Positions 36,497 through 46,533 of a DNA stretch of 64,000 nucleotides are shown one piece after another; position 1 is the stretch's first letter, and each line of letters opens with the position of its first letter. The notes below the pieces were generated by a model. The model worked only from the letters and a program-made list of their open reading frames with translations. It made no database searches and was not told where the DNA came from. The translations under genes were made by a program, and so were the position numbers. The stretch is taken from positions 62,001-126,000 of the forward strand of contig PNJU01000008.1 of NCBI GenBank assembly GCA_013822015.1, written 5' to 3'. This stretch comes from Candidatus Puniceispirillum sp. (GTDB lineage Bacteria > Pseudomonadota > Alphaproteobacteria > Caedimonadales > UBA1908).

Positions 36497-38796
36497 GCTT
36501 GCTTCACCGCACGTGTGTCAACACACGCAAGGGCGCGCTGGGCGTCAGCTACAGCCATGGCTGTATTGTTGATAATGCCACGCACCGTCACCGAAGGGGT
36601 TAAAATATGTGCGGCTTGTTTGATCCCAATAAGGAACGGACCCACGGGCTGGCCGCCTGCCAGTGCCTTTAAGAGGTTAAAGGCAATGTTGGCCGTATCA
36701 ATGCAGGGCATCACAAGAAGATTGGCCTGGCCCGTTAATTTTGAGTTCGGGAACAAGCGGTGGCGCAGCTTCTCATCAAATGCGTCGTCTCCATGCATTT
36801 CACCCTCAACCTCGAGCGCGGGATGGCGTGCGTGCAAAAGCTCAACGGTGCGGCGCATTTTCACGGCCGACTCAGCATTGGTTGACCCAAAGCTTGAATG
36901 GGACAAGAGTGCAATTTTTGGCTCAAAACCAAACAGGCGCACTTGATCCGCCGCCAACACAGTAATCTGGCAAAGCTCCTCTGCCGTGGGATTGGCGTTC
37001 ACAAAGCCGTCTGTCAGGAAGATAACCCCCTGATCCAAGACCATGACGCTGAGAGAGGCCATCACGCCCCCAGGTGTTGAGGGACCAAGAAGCCCCTTGA
37101 TATTCCCAAAGTGTTGATGATACCCGCCCACAGGACCGCACAGCACTGCGTCCGCGTCACCTAAGCGCACCATCATGGTCCCGATGATGCTGGTATCCGT
37201 ACGCATGAGGGTCTTGGCGTATTCAGGTGTAACGCCCTGTCGCTGGGTCGCCTCGTGAAACGCCTGAGAATACTTATGAAAGCGGTGATCGTTCTCGGGA
37301 TCAATCAGCTCAAAATGCTCGCCGGGCTTAATACGCAAGCCAAGTCTTTCAAGGCGCATTTGCACAACCCTGGGGCGTCCAATGAGGATGGGGTGGGCAA
37401 GGCATTCATCCACGACCACTTGGGTTGCGCGCAAGATACGCTCGTCCTCGCCTTCCGTATACACCACACGCTTGGGATCTTTCTTCGCCCTTGCAAATAA
37501 GGGACGCATGGCAAGACCAGAGCGGTAAACATATTGGGATAAATTCTGCCTATAGGCATCCATGTCGGCAATGGGTCGCTTTGCAACGCCGCTATCCATG
37601 GCAGCCTGGGCCACCGCCGGCGCCACCTCAATGATAAGACGCGGATCAAAGGGCTTTGGAATAATATAATCACGGCCAAAACGGATATCATCGTCACCAT
37701 ATGCACGCGTGACAACGTCGGACAGCTCAGCCCGCGCGAGGGCTGCCAGGGACTTCACGCATGCAAGCTTCATGGCGTTGTTAATTTCTGTTGCACCCAC
37801 ATCGAGAGCCCCTCTGAAAATAAAAGGGAAGCAAAGAACATTATTGACCTGATTAGGGTAATCCGAACGTCCCGTCGCCACAATGGCATCGGGGCGCACT
37901 TCCCTTGCAAAAAGGGGATTCACCTCGGGTGTCGGATTGGCCAGAGCAAGGATCAGTGGATTTGGCGCCATGGAACGCAGCATGTCCTCATCGAGAAGAT
38001 TGCCCGCAGAAAGCCCAAGAAAAATATCTACGCCCTTCATGATATCGCCAAGGGTGCGCGCATCGGTTTTCTTCGCGTAGAGCGCCTTAGAAGCGTCCAT
38101 GTTGTCACGCCCTTCATACAGAACGCCCTTCGCGTCGGTGGCCATGACATTTTCTCGCCTAAGGCCAAGACCTTCGAGAAGCTGTAAGCATGCAATGGCG
38201 GCAGCTCCTGCGCCGGAGACGGCCACTTTTACGTCTTCAATTTTCTTCTTTACAAGGTGAAGGCCATTGAGGACCGCCGCGCCCACAATAATTGCAGTGC
38301 CGTGCTGATCATCATGGAAAACCGGGATATTCAAGCGCTCCTTGAGGGCGCGCTCAATCTCAAAGCACTCAGGCGCACGGATGTCTTCAAGGTTTATAGC
38401 GCCGAAGGTAGGCGCAAGACTTGCGATGATATCCACAAGGCGCTTAGGGTCAGACTCATCAATCTCAATGTCAAACACATCAATATTTGCAAACTTTTTA
38501 AAGAGGACGCCCTTGCCCTCCATCACTGGCTTGGCTGCCAGCGGGCCAATATTGCCGAGCCCCAGTACGGCCGTTCCATTGGTGATGACGGCAACTAAGT
38601 TGCTGCGCACCGTGTAAAGAGACGCCGTCTCGGGGTCGCGTACGATTTCCTCACACGCGGCCGCGACTCCCGGAGAATAAGCCAGGGAAAGGTCCCTTTG
38701 ATTGGCAAGGGGTTTGGTTGCCGCAATGGTCAACTTCCCTGGCGTAGGATGGGAGTGATACAGAAGTGCGCTTTTGATAAAATCATCCTTTACCAT
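36493..38796 (-). CDS. maeB: NADP-dependent malic enzyme fused to phosphotransacetylase-like domain
   Basis: The 767-residue protein has the malic enzyme domain first (about residues 1-430; [33 protein letters not shown] and [15 protein letters not shown] for nucleotide binding). A C-terminal region resembles phosphate acetyltransferase (about 440-767). This MaeB form converts malate to pyruvate with NADP reduction, and in known MaeB proteins the C-terminal domain serves for regulation by acetyl-CoA rather than catalysis. It feeds pyruvate and reducing power, useful where sugars are scarce. The 3' end overlaps mgtE by 4 bases (ATGA), suggesting one transcript. Confidence 0.95.
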   Translation of the reverse strand: MVKDDFIKSALLYHSHPTPGKLTIAATKPLANQRDLSLAYSPGVAAACEEIVRDPETASLYTVRSNLVAVITNGTAVLGLGNIGPLAAKPVMEGKGVLFKKFANIDVFDIEIDESDPKRLVDIIASLAPTFGAINLEDIRAPECFEIERALKERLNIPVFHDDQHGTAIIVGAAVLNGLHLVKKKIEDVKVAVSGAGAAAIACLQLLEGLGLRRENVMATDAKGVLYEGRDNMDASKALYAKKTDARTLGDIMKGVDIFLGLSAGNLLDEDMLRSMAPNPLILALANPTPEVNPLFAREVRPDAIVATGRSDYPNQVNNVLCFPFIFRGALDVGATEINNAMKLACVKSLAALARAELSDVVTRAYGDDDIRFGRDYIIPKPFDPRLIIEVAPAVAQAAMDSGVAKRPIADMDAYRQNLSQYVYRSGLAMRPLFARAKKDPKRVVYTEGEDERILRATQVVVDECLAHPILIGRPRVVQMRLERLGLRIKPGEHFELIDPENDHRFHKYSQAFHEATQRQGVTPEYAKTLMRTDTSIIGTMMVRLGDADAVLCGPVGGYHQHFGNIKGLLGPSTPGGVMASLSVMVLDQGVIFLTDGFVNANPTAEELCQITVLAADQVRLFGFEPKIALLSHSSFGSTNAESAVKMRRTVELLHARHPALEVEGEMHGDDAFDEKLRHRLFPNSKLTGQANLLVMPCIDTANIAFNLLKALAGGQPVGPFLIGIKQAAHILTPSVTVRGIINNTAMAVADAQRALACVDTRAVKQA

Positions 38797-38884
38797 GAAA
38801 AAAACCTTAAAAGTGGCATGTCCTTAAGCAAAACATTAACACAAGGGTAACGCGGCACGACAGGAAAAAAATACAAAAAAACTG

Positions 38885-39679
38885 TCAAAGAGCGCAGGTT
38901 TTATGCGCAGGTAAGCGGGGGGAAAACATATGAGAAGGTTGGGCACTCTTCACGATCTGGGAAAAGGTCTGGGCGTTGAGACTTGCCCCCCCTACAAGAA
39001 GCCCGTCCACGCCTGGCACAGCGAGAATTTCAGCTGCATTTTGAGCGGTCACAGAGCCACCATAAAGCACAGGTGCGTCAGCACATGGCGTATGACTACC
39101 TACGCATTCTTTGATGAAAGCGTGGGCCCCTTCCATGTCCGTAAGGGTTGGCAAGGCTCCTGTTCCAATGGACCACCGTGGCTCATAGGCAATGATGAAA
39201 GACTGGGGCGCAGCAGGCGCCGGCAATCCGTCACGGATTTGACGCGCGAGCACCTCTTGGGTGCGCCCGGCCGCGCGCTCTTCTTCAGTTTCACCCACAC
39301 ACACGATGGGGATGATACCAGCCTGCCACAAAAGTGTGATTTTCTCATGGATTTGGGCGTCAGTTTCGCCACAATATGCACGGCGCTCGCTGTGCCCCAC
39401 AAGGCAAAACCCACATCCTGCGTCTTTGAGCATCTGCGCACTGGTTTGCCCTGTATAAGCGCCTTCTTTGGAGGCGCTTGCGTCCTGGGCGCCCATGGCA
39501 AAGTCAAGGGCCACAAGACGTCCAGCCGCGAAAAGAATATGGACAAAGGATGGACACACCACCACCTGGGCGTCTCCCTCAAAGGACTCTTGCGCCATAG
39601 CCTCACACCACGCACGCACGCCCCCAAGATCCATGTTCATCTTCCAATTGGCAACAATCACGGGGGGGCGCACGTTCAT
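38885..39679 (-). CDS. tpiA: Triosephosphate isomerase
   Basis: The 264-residue TIM-barrel enzyme interconverts dihydroxyacetone phosphate and glyceraldehyde 3-phosphate. Catalytic residues are Lys in ANWKMN, His in VGHSERR and Glu in AYEPRWSIGTG, with the phosphate loop YGGSV and GLLVGGASL. The usual AYEPVWAIGTG is slightly altered (R and S), near but not at the catalytic Glu. It starts 12 bases after the yajC stop, so the two are probably one transcript. The C-terminal 15 residues are a short tail beyond the barrel. Confidence 0.96.
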   Translation of the reverse strand: MNVRPPVIVANWKMNMDLGGVRAWCEAMAQESFEGDAQVVVCPSFVHILFAAGRLVALDFAMGAQDASASKEGAYTGQTSAQMLKDAGCGFCLVGHSERRAYCGETDAQIHEKITLLWQAGIIPIVCVGETEEERAAGRTQEVLARQIRDGLPAPAAPQSFIIAYEPRWSIGTGALPTLTDMEGAHAFIKECVGSHTPCADAPVLYGGSVTAQNAAEILAVPGVDGLLVGGASLNAQTFSQIVKSAQPSHMFSPRLPAHKTCAL

Positions 39680-39691
39680 GGGTCGTATCTC

Positions 39692-40159
39692 TTAGGCTGA
39701 GGTCTTTTGACGCTTCGCTGGCGCCTTCTTTGTCGCAGACTTTGTCTTTGGCTCAGAAGATGCCTCCCCTTCAGCCGCGTCCTCTTTTTGAGACGCCACA
39801 TGAACGGGCTCGGACTTAGACAGCACCTGGGACACAGCAGATCGCGCAAATCGCACACGGACGTCATCGGCAATCTCGAGCACTATCTCGTCATCATTGA
39901 CGATCTTGTGCACAACGCCCAGGATACCGCCGTTTGTCAAAACGCGGTCGCCGCGCTTCAGGGCAGACACCATGGCCTGACGCTCTTTCTCGCGCTTTTG
40001 ACTGGGGCGCAAGATCAAGAAGTACATAAGCACAAAAATAGCAATAAATGGCGCGAACTGCATAACCCCTGCGGCCATACCACCAGCTGGCGCCGCGCCT
40101 GTGTCTGCGCACACAGCCGTCGCAAAAGGCAAGGCCATGGCAAAAGTTCTCTTTAACAT
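39692..40159 (-). CDS. yajC: Preprotein translocase subunit YajC
   Basis: The 155-residue protein has a short hydrophobic N-terminus, a single membrane helix (about residues 35-55: FAPFIAIFVLMYFLILRPSQKREKE) and the conserved cytoplasmic block (MVSALKRGDRVLTNGGILGVVHKI). YajC is an auxiliary of SecDF in protein export. The C-terminus has an unusually long lysine/alanine/glutamate-rich tail. GGAGAG precedes ATG 40159; a longer frame to 40234 overlaps the mlaF end and lacks a ribosome site. secD and secF are not adjacent in this window. Confidence 0.93.
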   Translation of the reverse strand: MLKRTFAMALPFATAVCADTGAAPAGGMAAGVMQFAPFIAIFVLMYFLILRPSQKREKERQAMVSALKRGDRVLTNGGILGVVHKIVNDDEIVLEIADDVRVRFARSAVSQVLSKSEPVHVASQKEDAAEGEASSEPKTKSATKKAPAKRQKTSA

Positions 40160-40230
40160 CTTTCTCTCCGTATAAGTTTTAAGGCAATCGCCCCTACTGT
40201 AGCGAAAGAAGACGCACTCAGCAAGCCTCC

Positions 40231-40971
40231 TCACCGCGCAACTTGCCGGCCTCTCTTGCCTTGAAAGTACGCATGAATCCAGGGATGAGGGTGTTTGTAA
40301 ATCTCTTGAAGCGTGCCCACCACAAGGTGCTTGTCCACAAGGACAGCCACGCGGTCACACACGCTGACGATCGTATCCAAATCATGGGTGACCATCAAAA
40401 CAGTCAGGTTCAAATTTTCTCGCAACTCCATGATCAGATTATCAAAAGCCTCCGCACTGATGGGATCAAGACCTGCGGTGGGCTCGTCAAGAAACAAAAG
40501 CGCTGGATCAAGGGAAAGGGAGCGCGCAAGGCTTGCCCGCTTAATCATACCTCCCGAAAGCTCTGATGGGTATTTTGTATAATCAGCGGCCGTCAGCCCC
40601 ACCATCACAAGCTTCATAAGGGCAATTTCCTGACAAAGACCCGGGTCAAGATGTGCTTTTTCCTTCAGGGGAACCTCGATATTTTCGCCCACGGTGAGAG
40701 AGCTAAACAGCGCCCCACTTTGAAAGAGGACACCAATTTCTTGGGGCTCGCGGGTCTTTTTCCCTTGCTCGTCATAGTGAAAAATGGTGCCACGCTCGTG
40801 CTTCATGAGACCTAACAATGTGCGCAGGAGAACAGACTTCCCGCTGCCCGATCCCCCCACAAGCCCTGTGATCTCCCCCTTCACGAGATCAAAGGTGACA
40901 CCGTCATGGAGCACCCTGCCTCCGATGCGCGTCACGAGATTTTCAACACTGAGTACCTTTTCAACCACCAC
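40231..40971 (-). CDS. mlaF: MlaF: ATP-binding subunit of phospholipid transport ABC system
   Basis: The 246-residue ATPase shows Walker A (GGSGSGKSVLLRTL), the signature LSGGMIKRASLARSL, Walker B (LLFLDEPTAGLDP) and the switch His (MVTHDLD). It pairs with the MlaE permease immediately upstream; the GTG start follows the MlaE stop with no gap. The Mla system moves phospholipids between inner and outer membrane and keeps outer membrane asymmetry. The substrate-binding MlaD is encoded about 10 kb away. Confidence 0.93.
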   Translation of the reverse strand: MVVEKVLSVENLVTRIGGRVLHDGVTFDLVKGEITGLVGGSGSGKSVLLRTLLGLMKHERGTIFHYDEQGKKTREPQEIGVLFQSGALFSSLTVGENIEVPLKEKAHLDPGLCQEIALMKLVMVGLTAADYTKYPSELSGGMIKRASLARSLSLDPALLFLDEPTAGLDPISAEAFDNLIMELRENLNLTVLMVTHDLDTIVSVCDRVAVLVDKHLVVGTLQEIYKHPHPWIHAYFQGKRGRQVAR

Positions 40972-42093
40972 TTAAATCCCCATATAAGAAAAGAAAATGG
41001 AAAAGATGGCGTCCATGACAATCACGAGGAAAATCGACTTCACCACCGAGCGCGTTGTTTGCTGGCCCACACTATCGGCGCCTCCATGCACACGCAGCCC
41101 TTCAAAACATCCCACAAGTGCCACCACAAAGGCAAAGACAGGCGCCTTGATAATCCCCGTCCAAAAGGTCCACGCCCCTATGGACAGGTTGAGCTGGGTC
41201 AGAAACTGGGAAAAGTTTAGCCCAATGAGCACGTCCCCCATGAGCGCCCCGCCCATCAGGGCCATCATGTCAGAAAAGAACCCCAACAGAGGCAGGGCCA
41301 CCACAAGGGCGATGAGGCGCGGCACCACAAGGTATGTCACAGGATCCAGGGACATGACGCGCATGGCGTCCACCTCTTGGTTGAGCTGCATGTATCCTAT
41401 CTGAGCCGTAAACGCACTGCCCGAGCGCCCAGCCACCACAATGGCCGTCAGCAAAATGCCAATCTCGCGCAGGACCGACACAGCCAGAAGGTCCACGGTA
41501 AAAATCTCGGCGCCAAAGCGTTTGAGTTGGTTTGCTCCCTGGTACACAAGCACCACCCCAATAAGAAAAGAAATAAGCCCCACGATGGGTAAGGCGTTAA
41601 GCCCCACCTCTTGCAAGTGATGGCACGTGGCACGCAAGCGCAGGGTGCGCGGCCGCATCATCACCCCTAAAAGGGACACGCAGACCTCCCCAAAAAAGGA
41701 AATGAGCAGCAGGGTTTCCTGAAGCTGATGAATAGCCTTTTTCCCAAGATTCTCCACAACCCCCAAGAAAGTAAGGCGCTTGCCCTCAGACTCACCGGGG
41801 GCCTCAGGAACACTCAGCTCCTCAATGAGTTTTTTGTAGAGCTTATTGTTGCACACAAGACTGACCTTGCCACCACGTGCGCGCACACTTTCCATAAAGC
41901 GCCTGATGATCCACGCCCCGCCTGTGTCCAGGCCCTCAATATGGGAGAAATCGACATGCCAGGATTTTTTTGCACCGGGATCAAGCCTTGAGAGCCCTTG
42001 AAACGCTTGGGCAAGGGAAAGGGTCCGCCATACGCCTCGGCACACAAGGCGCGTCTGGCCATCCTCTTCCCTCACTTCAAACGATGCTTGCAC
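40972..42093 (-). CDS. mlaE: MlaE-type ABC permease with N-terminal STAS domain
   Basis: The 373-residue protein has a STAS domain at the N-terminus (about residues 1-95) and then the MlaE membrane domain (about 120-373) with five or six helices. The conserved segments VGLISFLIGVVLVYQGANQL and REIGILLTAIVVAGRSGSAFTAQIG are present. In E. coli the STAS partner is the separate MlaB; fusion to MlaE is common in alphaproteobacteria, so no MlaB gene is needed here. The start is a GTG at 42093 with only a distant GGAG, so it is moderately certain. Confidence 0.93.
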   Translation of the reverse strand: MQASFEVREEDGQTRLVCRGVWRTLSLAQAFQGLSRLDPGAKKSWHVDFSHIEGLDTGGAWIIRRFMESVRARGGKVSLVCNNKLYKKLIEELSVPEAPGESEGKRLTFLGVVENLGKKAIHQLQETLLLISFFGEVCVSLLGVMMRPRTLRLRATCHHLQEVGLNALPIVGLISFLIGVVLVYQGANQLKRFGAEIFTVDLLAVSVLREIGILLTAIVVAGRSGSAFTAQIGYMQLNQEVDAMRVMSLDPVTYLVVPRLIALVVALPLLGFFSDMMALMGGALMGDVLIGLNFSQFLTQLNLSIGAWTFWTGIIKAPVFAFVVALVGCFEGLRVHGGADSVGQQTTRSVVKSIFLVIVMDAIFSIFFSYMGI

Positions 42094-42222
42094 TTTTTTG
42101 AAAGGCTCCGCTTTTTGATATAGTCTGCAGCCTTATCTTTCCATAAAATAAGGCTATAAAAAAGTATAAAGACCCTGTGCATAATAACTCATGGTGTCAT
42201 AAAAACTATAAGGGAGACCGCA

Positions 42223-42708
42223 ATGCATCAGAGCACAAAACTCATTACCATGGCTTACGGCATTCTCACCCTGGTATGGCAAGTGCCCACTTATGCGTCG
42301 CAGCCTCAATTGAAACAGGAGCTGGTGGAAACCACAAAGCCCTCTCTTGGTCGCTTGCAGCCTCGCCTTAGTGAGCTTGATCTCCTCATAGAACAGTATC
42401 GCTTCACCTATGGGTCAGAAGAACAAGTCCCCCTGAGTAATGAACAAAAAGATGCGGTCAAACTCATTGTGACCACAGCAGTCACCCAAGATCAGATACC
42501 TGATTTTTTTGCCATTTTAGAGGCGTGCGAGCCCAATACAGATCAAGCAGTTGCCCATATATTGAATGCGCTCATTGGCAGCGCCCAAGACGCGCTCTCC
42601 TGCGCAATGAGAAGAAGGCCAAACTCAATACCCACGCTTGTAAATGCCAGAAACGAGCTCAGCGCCCTCAGCCTCCTTGTATCGGACGCTTGGAGCGCAA
42701 CCTTTTGA
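42223..42708 (+). CDS. Secreted protein, first of a paralogous pair (161 aa)
   Basis: The first 26 residues form a signal peptide (MHQSTKLITMAYGILTLVWQ, cleavage after TYA). The mature part is helical and aligns throughout with the gene 105 bases downstream: LLIEQYRFTYG matches LATKYRVYDG, LSNEQKDAVKLIVTTAV matches LTTEQQQNITTIIKKAV, IPDFFAI matches IPDFMAL, HILNALI matches KILNSLI, and NELSAL-WSATF matches KELSGL-WSQSF. This establishes a tandem duplication. It is the more diverged copy with several cysteines. Family and function unknown. Confidence 0.78.
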   Translation: MHQSTKLITMAYGILTLVWQVPTYASQPQLKQELVETTKPSLGRLQPRLSELDLLIEQYRFTYGSEEQVPLSNEQKDAVKLIVTTAVTQDQIPDFFAILEACEPNTDQAVAHILNALIGSAQDALSCAMRRRPNSIPTLVNARNELSALSLLVSDAWSATF

Positions 42709-42813
42709 GTAAACATCAAAGGACGCCCAAAACACACCCTGCAAAGCTTTACCAACTGGCACTATGGCGTGGTATTTTAAACAGGTGTTAAATTCTGAAC
42801 GCAGGAGAACCTC

Positions 42814-43323
42814 ATGAAAAAGAAAATCGCAGCTTTACTCGTAACGGCTTGTGCTCTCTCGCTCATGCCATCAGCTCAAGTTTATGCTTCTGATCTGACG
42901 CTTCAAGAGGAGAGCGAGACTCCAACATCGAAGTTCCTCAAGTCTCTCGAGGGAAATCTTGGTGCGCTGGAAGACCTTGCAACAAAATATCGCGTTTATG
43001 ATGGCATCTGTGGCGAGATGGCTTTAACAACTGAGCAGCAGCAAAATATCACGACCATCATCAAAAAAGCCGTTGAAGCCGGCAAAATTCCGGACTTTAT
43101 GGCCCTGGCTAAGCAGAAAGATGGCAAGGACAGCGTGACGGTGACAGTCGACGCCGTCGCCAAAATTCTGAACAGCCTGATTAGCGTACGCCAAGAGACG
43201 CTGACGGACGAAATCAGAAAAGATCCTTCCAAAAGAGCGGAGCTTAACAAAGAATTGAGCGGCCTTTACAAACTGGATACGGTCGTCATGAACCTTTGGA
43301 GCCAGTCCTTCGTGGTTCACTAA
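42814..43323 (+). CDS. Secreted protein, second of a paralogous pair (169 aa)
   Basis: AGGAG precedes the ATG. A strong signal peptide (MKKKIAALLVTACALSLMPS, then VYA before SDL) is followed by a helical domain of about 140 residues, paralogous to the upstream gene. The shared pattern is Y-R-x-Y, L-x-x-E-Q, A-V-x-x-x-x-I-P-D-F, I-L-N-x-L-I and a terminal W-S-x-S/T-F. No recognised family. A good terminator follows, so the pair forms a closed unit. Confidence 0.82.
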   Translation: MKKKIAALLVTACALSLMPSAQVYASDLTLQEESETPTSKFLKSLEGNLGALEDLATKYRVYDGICGEMALTTEQQQNITTIIKKAVEAGKIPDFMALAKQKDGKDSVTVTVDAVAKILNSLISVRQETLTDEIRKDPSKRAELNKELSGLYKLDTVVMNLWSQSFVVH

Positions 43324-43330
43324 AACCTGA

Positions 43331-43367
43331 GTGGTCTGCCCCTTACCCGGCAGGCCACATTCTTTTT
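43331..43367. terminator. Terminator after the secreted pair
   Basis: The 10-bp stem GTGGTCTGCC/GGCAGGCCAC (one G-T pair) with an 8-base loop, followed by ATTCTTTTTC. It lies between convergent genes. Confidence 0.8.
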
Positions 43368-44167
43368 CAGTACGTTCCTTGGTGGAAGGAAACGATTTCT
43401 CCCGCACATGTCAGCACCGACACCTCGCCAAGGGCCTCCAGGCGTACGCGCGCTAAGGCAAGATTGCCTTGACACGATAGGGTGCGCCCGATTTCTACGT
43501 CTCCCGCAAAAACAGCCGTGCCGGGCGCTGGCGCTTGGACGTCAAAAGTTAAGCACACAAGGGCCTTGCGCACTTTGCCTGTAAACTCGGCCCGCGCGGT
43601 CAGCTCTTGTCCCATAAAGCATCCCTTTTGGAAATCAACGCCGTTCAGTGCCACGACGCCGTACTCGGCCGGGATCGCGCGGCCCACTTCCATATCAAGA
43701 CTCCCTTCCGGCACGCACAAATCAATGCGCCGGGCGTTGTAGGCCTCCCACTTACTCGCACCCAGCAAAGGCTTGGCGGTATGGGCGCGCATTCCAAGGG
43801 CGGCCAGGCGCGGATCCTGGTACAGGGTAAGCACCTCCTCACTTTGTGGCGCCTCCCCTTCCCCGTACCAGGCGTAAAGGAGACGATCGCTCACACCCAT
43901 TTCTACCTTTGCCCGCAGGCGAAAGCGCGTCAGGGTCTCCATCAAATCCTGGGCGCGGTCCTTTTCACACTCAAGGAAAAGGGACGTGCCCTCCTGAGTG
44001 ATGAGAAAATCATGGAGAAAACGGCCCTGGGGGCTGAGGAGCAACCCATAAAGGGCTGGGTGTGTCTCAAGTTTCACGAGATCCTGGGTGATCAAACGCT
44101 GGAGAAAGGCCGTGGCATCCTCGCCCTTCACTTCCAGCACGCAGCGATGTGTCAGCGCGCACCACAT
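43367..44167 (-). CDS. ygfZ: YgfZ/GcvT-domain folate-binding protein
   Basis: The 266-residue protein has the YgfZ signature KGCFMGQELTAR (usually KGCY-x-GQE) near residue 180 and the folate-binding GcvT-like N-terminal region (FLQRLITQDL). YgfZ uses tetrahydrofolate to help assemble or repair iron-sulphur clusters in certain enzymes. The ATG lies 6 bases after the HIT gene stop, so the pair is an operon. Confidence 0.93.
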   Translation of the reverse strand: MWCALTHRCVLEVKGEDATAFLQRLITQDLVKLETHPALYGLLLSPQGRFLHDFLITQEGTSLFLECEKDRAQDLMETLTRFRLRAKVEMGVSDRLLYAWYGEGEAPQSEEVLTLYQDPRLAALGMRAHTAKPLLGASKWEAYNARRIDLCVPEGSLDMEVGRAIPAEYGVVALNGVDFQKGCFMGQELTARAEFTGKVRKALVCLTFDVQAPAPGTAVFAGDVEIGRTLSCQGNLALARVRLEALGEVSVLTCAGEIVSFHQGTY

Positions 44168-44173
44168 AACCCC

Positions 44174-44539
44174 TTACCCCTCGTTTACCAGCATGGGGCC
44201 AAGGGCCCTGCCCCCAAAGATGTGGACATGGAAATGGGGCACCTCTTGGCCACCGTTGACCCCGCAGTTGGACAGAAGACGATAACCTGGCGCCTCAAGC
44301 GCCAAATGGGCCACAACCTCCCCCACAAAGCGGTAGAAGCCCGCGATTTCCGCGTCGGTTGCGCGAGCATAGAAATCAGCGCTGTTCTCGTATGGACCTT
44401 TCGGGATGACAAGGGCGTGGATGGGCGCCCGCGGATTGATATCGTGGAACGCAAGTGCCCACTGGTTTTCAAGGATTTTCTTGCAAGGGATCTCCTGGCG
44501 CAAGATCTTTGCGAAGATATTTTGGGCATCATAGGACAT
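44174..44539 (-). CDS. HIT family (HinT-like) nucleotide-binding protein
   Basis: The 121-residue protein has the histidine triad HFHVHIFGGR near the C-terminus (the usual H-x-H-x-H) and the N-terminal MSYDAQNIFAKILRQEIPCKKI stretch of HinT homologues. Such proteins hydrolyse adenosine phosphoramidates and acyl-adenylates. The start at 44539 is preferred because GGAGGG lies upstream and the N-terminus fits; a longer frame to 44584 would add 15 odd residues. Divergent from hslV. Confidence 0.92.
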   Translation of the reverse strand: MSYDAQNIFAKILRQEIPCKKILENQWALAFHDINPRAPIHALVIPKGPYENSADFYARATDAEIAGFYRFVGEVVAHLALEAPGYRLLSNCGVNGGQEVPHFHVHIFGGRALGPMLVNEG

Positions 44540-44631
44540 GGGGCACGCCCTCCTTTTCACGTTTTGGGCTGACAAATGACACAAACACGGTTAATTTGTG
44601 AGATATGTTCGCTTATGAGTCAAGGGCTCCC

Positions 44632-45198
44632 ATGCAAAACACTTCTTCTTCCCTTCCATCTTGGCGCGGCACGACAGTCTTGTCCGTGCGCAAAGGCAAC
44701 CAAGTTGTTGTGGCCGCAGACGGTCAAATCACCTTTGGCAACATTACCCTTAAATCCAATGCACGCAAGGTGCGCCGGACTGGAGACGGCAATGTGGTTG
44801 TGGGATTTGCCGGCGCCACCGCCGACGCCCTCACGCTCTTTGAGCGCTTGGAGTCGAAGCTGGAGCAATATCCAAGCCAGCTTATGCGCGCCTGTGTGGA
44901 GCTTGCCAAGGAGTGGCGTACGGACAAGTACCTGCGCAAACTCGAGGCCATGATGGCCGTTGTGGACGCCAATGTATCCCTGATTTTAACGGGCAACGGT
45001 GACGTGCTTGAGCCTGAGGACGGCCTCATCGGCATTGGCTCCGGCGGCCCATATGCCTTGGCGGCGGCCCGGGCCCTCAAGGACGTGGAGGGTCTTTCGG
45101 CCCAGGACATCGCCAGAAAGTCCATGGAGGTCGCCGCCCACATGTGCATCTATAGCAACGCCAACATTTTGATTGAAAGCATTGAGATCCCATCATGA
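44632..45198 (+). CDS. hslV: ATP-dependent protease subunit HslV
   Basis: The 188-residue proteasome-beta-like peptidase is the proteolytic half of HslUV (ClpYQ). The pro-segment ends before the catalytic Thr in [11 protein letters not shown], and the family block ADGQITFGN follows. AAGGG precedes ATG 44632; an in-frame ATG at 44605 would lengthen the propeptide unusually. hslU begins within the last codons (ATGA overlap), so the two are translationally coupled. Confidence 0.96.
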   Translation: MQNTSSSLPSWRGTTVLSVRKGNQVVVAADGQITFGNITLKSNARKVRRTGDGNVVVGFAGATADALTLFERLESKLEQYPSQLMRACVELAKEWRTDKYLRKLEAMMAVVDANVSLILTGNGDVLEPEDGLIGIGSGGPYALAAARALKDVEGLSAQDIARKSMEVAAHMCIYSNANILIESIEIPS

Positions 45199-46508
45199 AG
45201 ACTTTTCTAACGCCCCGTGAAATTGTGTCTGAGCTGGACCGCTATATTGTGGGACAGGAAGAGGCCAAGAAGGCCGTTGCCATTGCGCTACGCAATCGCT
45301 GGCGCCGCCTGCAGCTGGAGGAAGGCCTGCGCGAGGAAATCCTGCCTAAAAACATCCTGATGATCGGCCCCACCGGTGTTGGCAAAACCGAGATTGCCCG
45401 GCGCCTGGCCAAACTTGTGGACGCGCCTTTTATCAAGGTTGAGGCCACAAAGTTCACAGAAGTGGGCTACGTAGGACGCGACGTTGAGCAAATCATTCGC
45501 GACCTTGTGGAATCCGCCATCACGGCCAATAAGGAAAAGAACCGCCGCGACGTACATGTGAAGGCGGAAGCCGCCGCAGAGGAGCGCGTCCTTGACGCCC
45601 TTGTGGGGGCAAATGCGACCCAGGAAACCCGGGACAAATTCCGCCATAAGCTGCGCGCGGGGGAGCTAGCTGAGCGCGAGATCGAGCTTGAGCTGTCCGA
45701 CACGTCAGGCATGCAGATGCCCACCATCGACGTGCCCGGCATGCCCGGCGCCCAGATGGGTATGTTGAACCTTGGAGACATCTTTGGCAAAAGCTTCGGT
45801 AAGCAAACCAAGATGCGCAAGCTGAGCGTAGCGGACTCCTACCGCATCCTCGTTGAGGAGGAAAGCGATAAGCTCATTGACCAAGAAAAGACAGTCCTTG
45901 CGGCCCTCAAAGACGTGGAGCAAAACGGCATTGTCTTCCTTGATGAGATTGACAAGATCTGTGCCTCCAGCCAACGGCACGGCGCGGACGTCAGCCGCGA
46001 AGGCGTCCAACGCGATCTCCTGCCCCTCATTGAAGGCACAACGGTCACAACGAAATACGGCGCCGTACGCACGGACCACATCCTCTTCATTGCCTCGGGC
46101 GCCTTCCATATCGCTAAGCCGTCGGATTTGCTGCCGGAACTACAGGGGCGCCTGCCTAACCGTGTTGAGCTCAAAGCCCTCTCCCAGGCGGACTTTTGCC
46201 GCATCTTGGTGGAGCCTGAGTTTAGCCTCATGAAACAGTACGAGGCCCTCTTGTCTACGGAAGGGGTCACCCTTGTCTTTTCCGACGACAGCGTGAAAGA
46301 AGTGGCGCGCCTGGCCGCCGACATTAACCAGAACATCGAGAACATTGGGGCCCGGCGCCTGCAAACGGTTCTGGAGAAGCTCCTTGAAGACATCAGCTTT
46401 CACGCCAGCGACCGGGACGGTGAGACCATTGAAATCACACCAGAACTTGTGCGCTCAACGGTGGGCGTTTTGGCCCAAGATAGGGACATCACCAAATTTA
46501 TTTTATAA
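45195..46508 (+). CDS. hslU: ATP-dependent protease ATPase subunit HslU
   Basis: The 437-residue AAA+ unfoldase that feeds HslV. Walker A ([17 protein letters not shown], about residues 56-72) and Walker B ([11 protein letters not shown]) are intact, with the I-domain insertion (about residues 110-245) and the [10 protein letters not shown] pore loop. The C-terminal RDITKFIL tail is the element that docks into HslV and opens it. Usually heat-shock induced; no sigma-32 type promoter was identified here. Confidence 0.97.
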   Translation: MKTFLTPREIVSELDRYIVGQEEAKKAVAIALRNRWRRLQLEEGLREEILPKNILMIGPTGVGKTEIARRLAKLVDAPFIKVEATKFTEVGYVGRDVEQIIRDLVESAITANKEKNRRDVHVKAEAAAEERVLDALVGANATQETRDKFRHKLRAGELAEREIELELSDTSGMQMPTIDVPGMPGAQMGMLNLGDIFGKSFGKQTKMRKLSVADSYRILVEEESDKLIDQEKTVLAALKDVEQNGIVFLDEIDKICASSQRHGADVSREGVQRDLLPLIEGTTVTTKYGAVRTDHILFIASGAFHIAKPSDLLPELQGRLPNRVELKALSQADFCRILVEPEFSLMKQYEALLSTEGVTLVFSDDSVKEVARLAADINQNIENIGARRLQTVLEKLLEDISFHASDRDGETIEITPELVRSTVGVLAQDRDITKFIL

Positions 46509-46533
46509 AGAAAACCATAACAGGGAGGACACC

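Noticed and set aside
43607-44572. Plus-strand open frame of 321 codons
   Set aside because: It is antisense to the YgfZ and HIT genes, both of which have clear family motifs.
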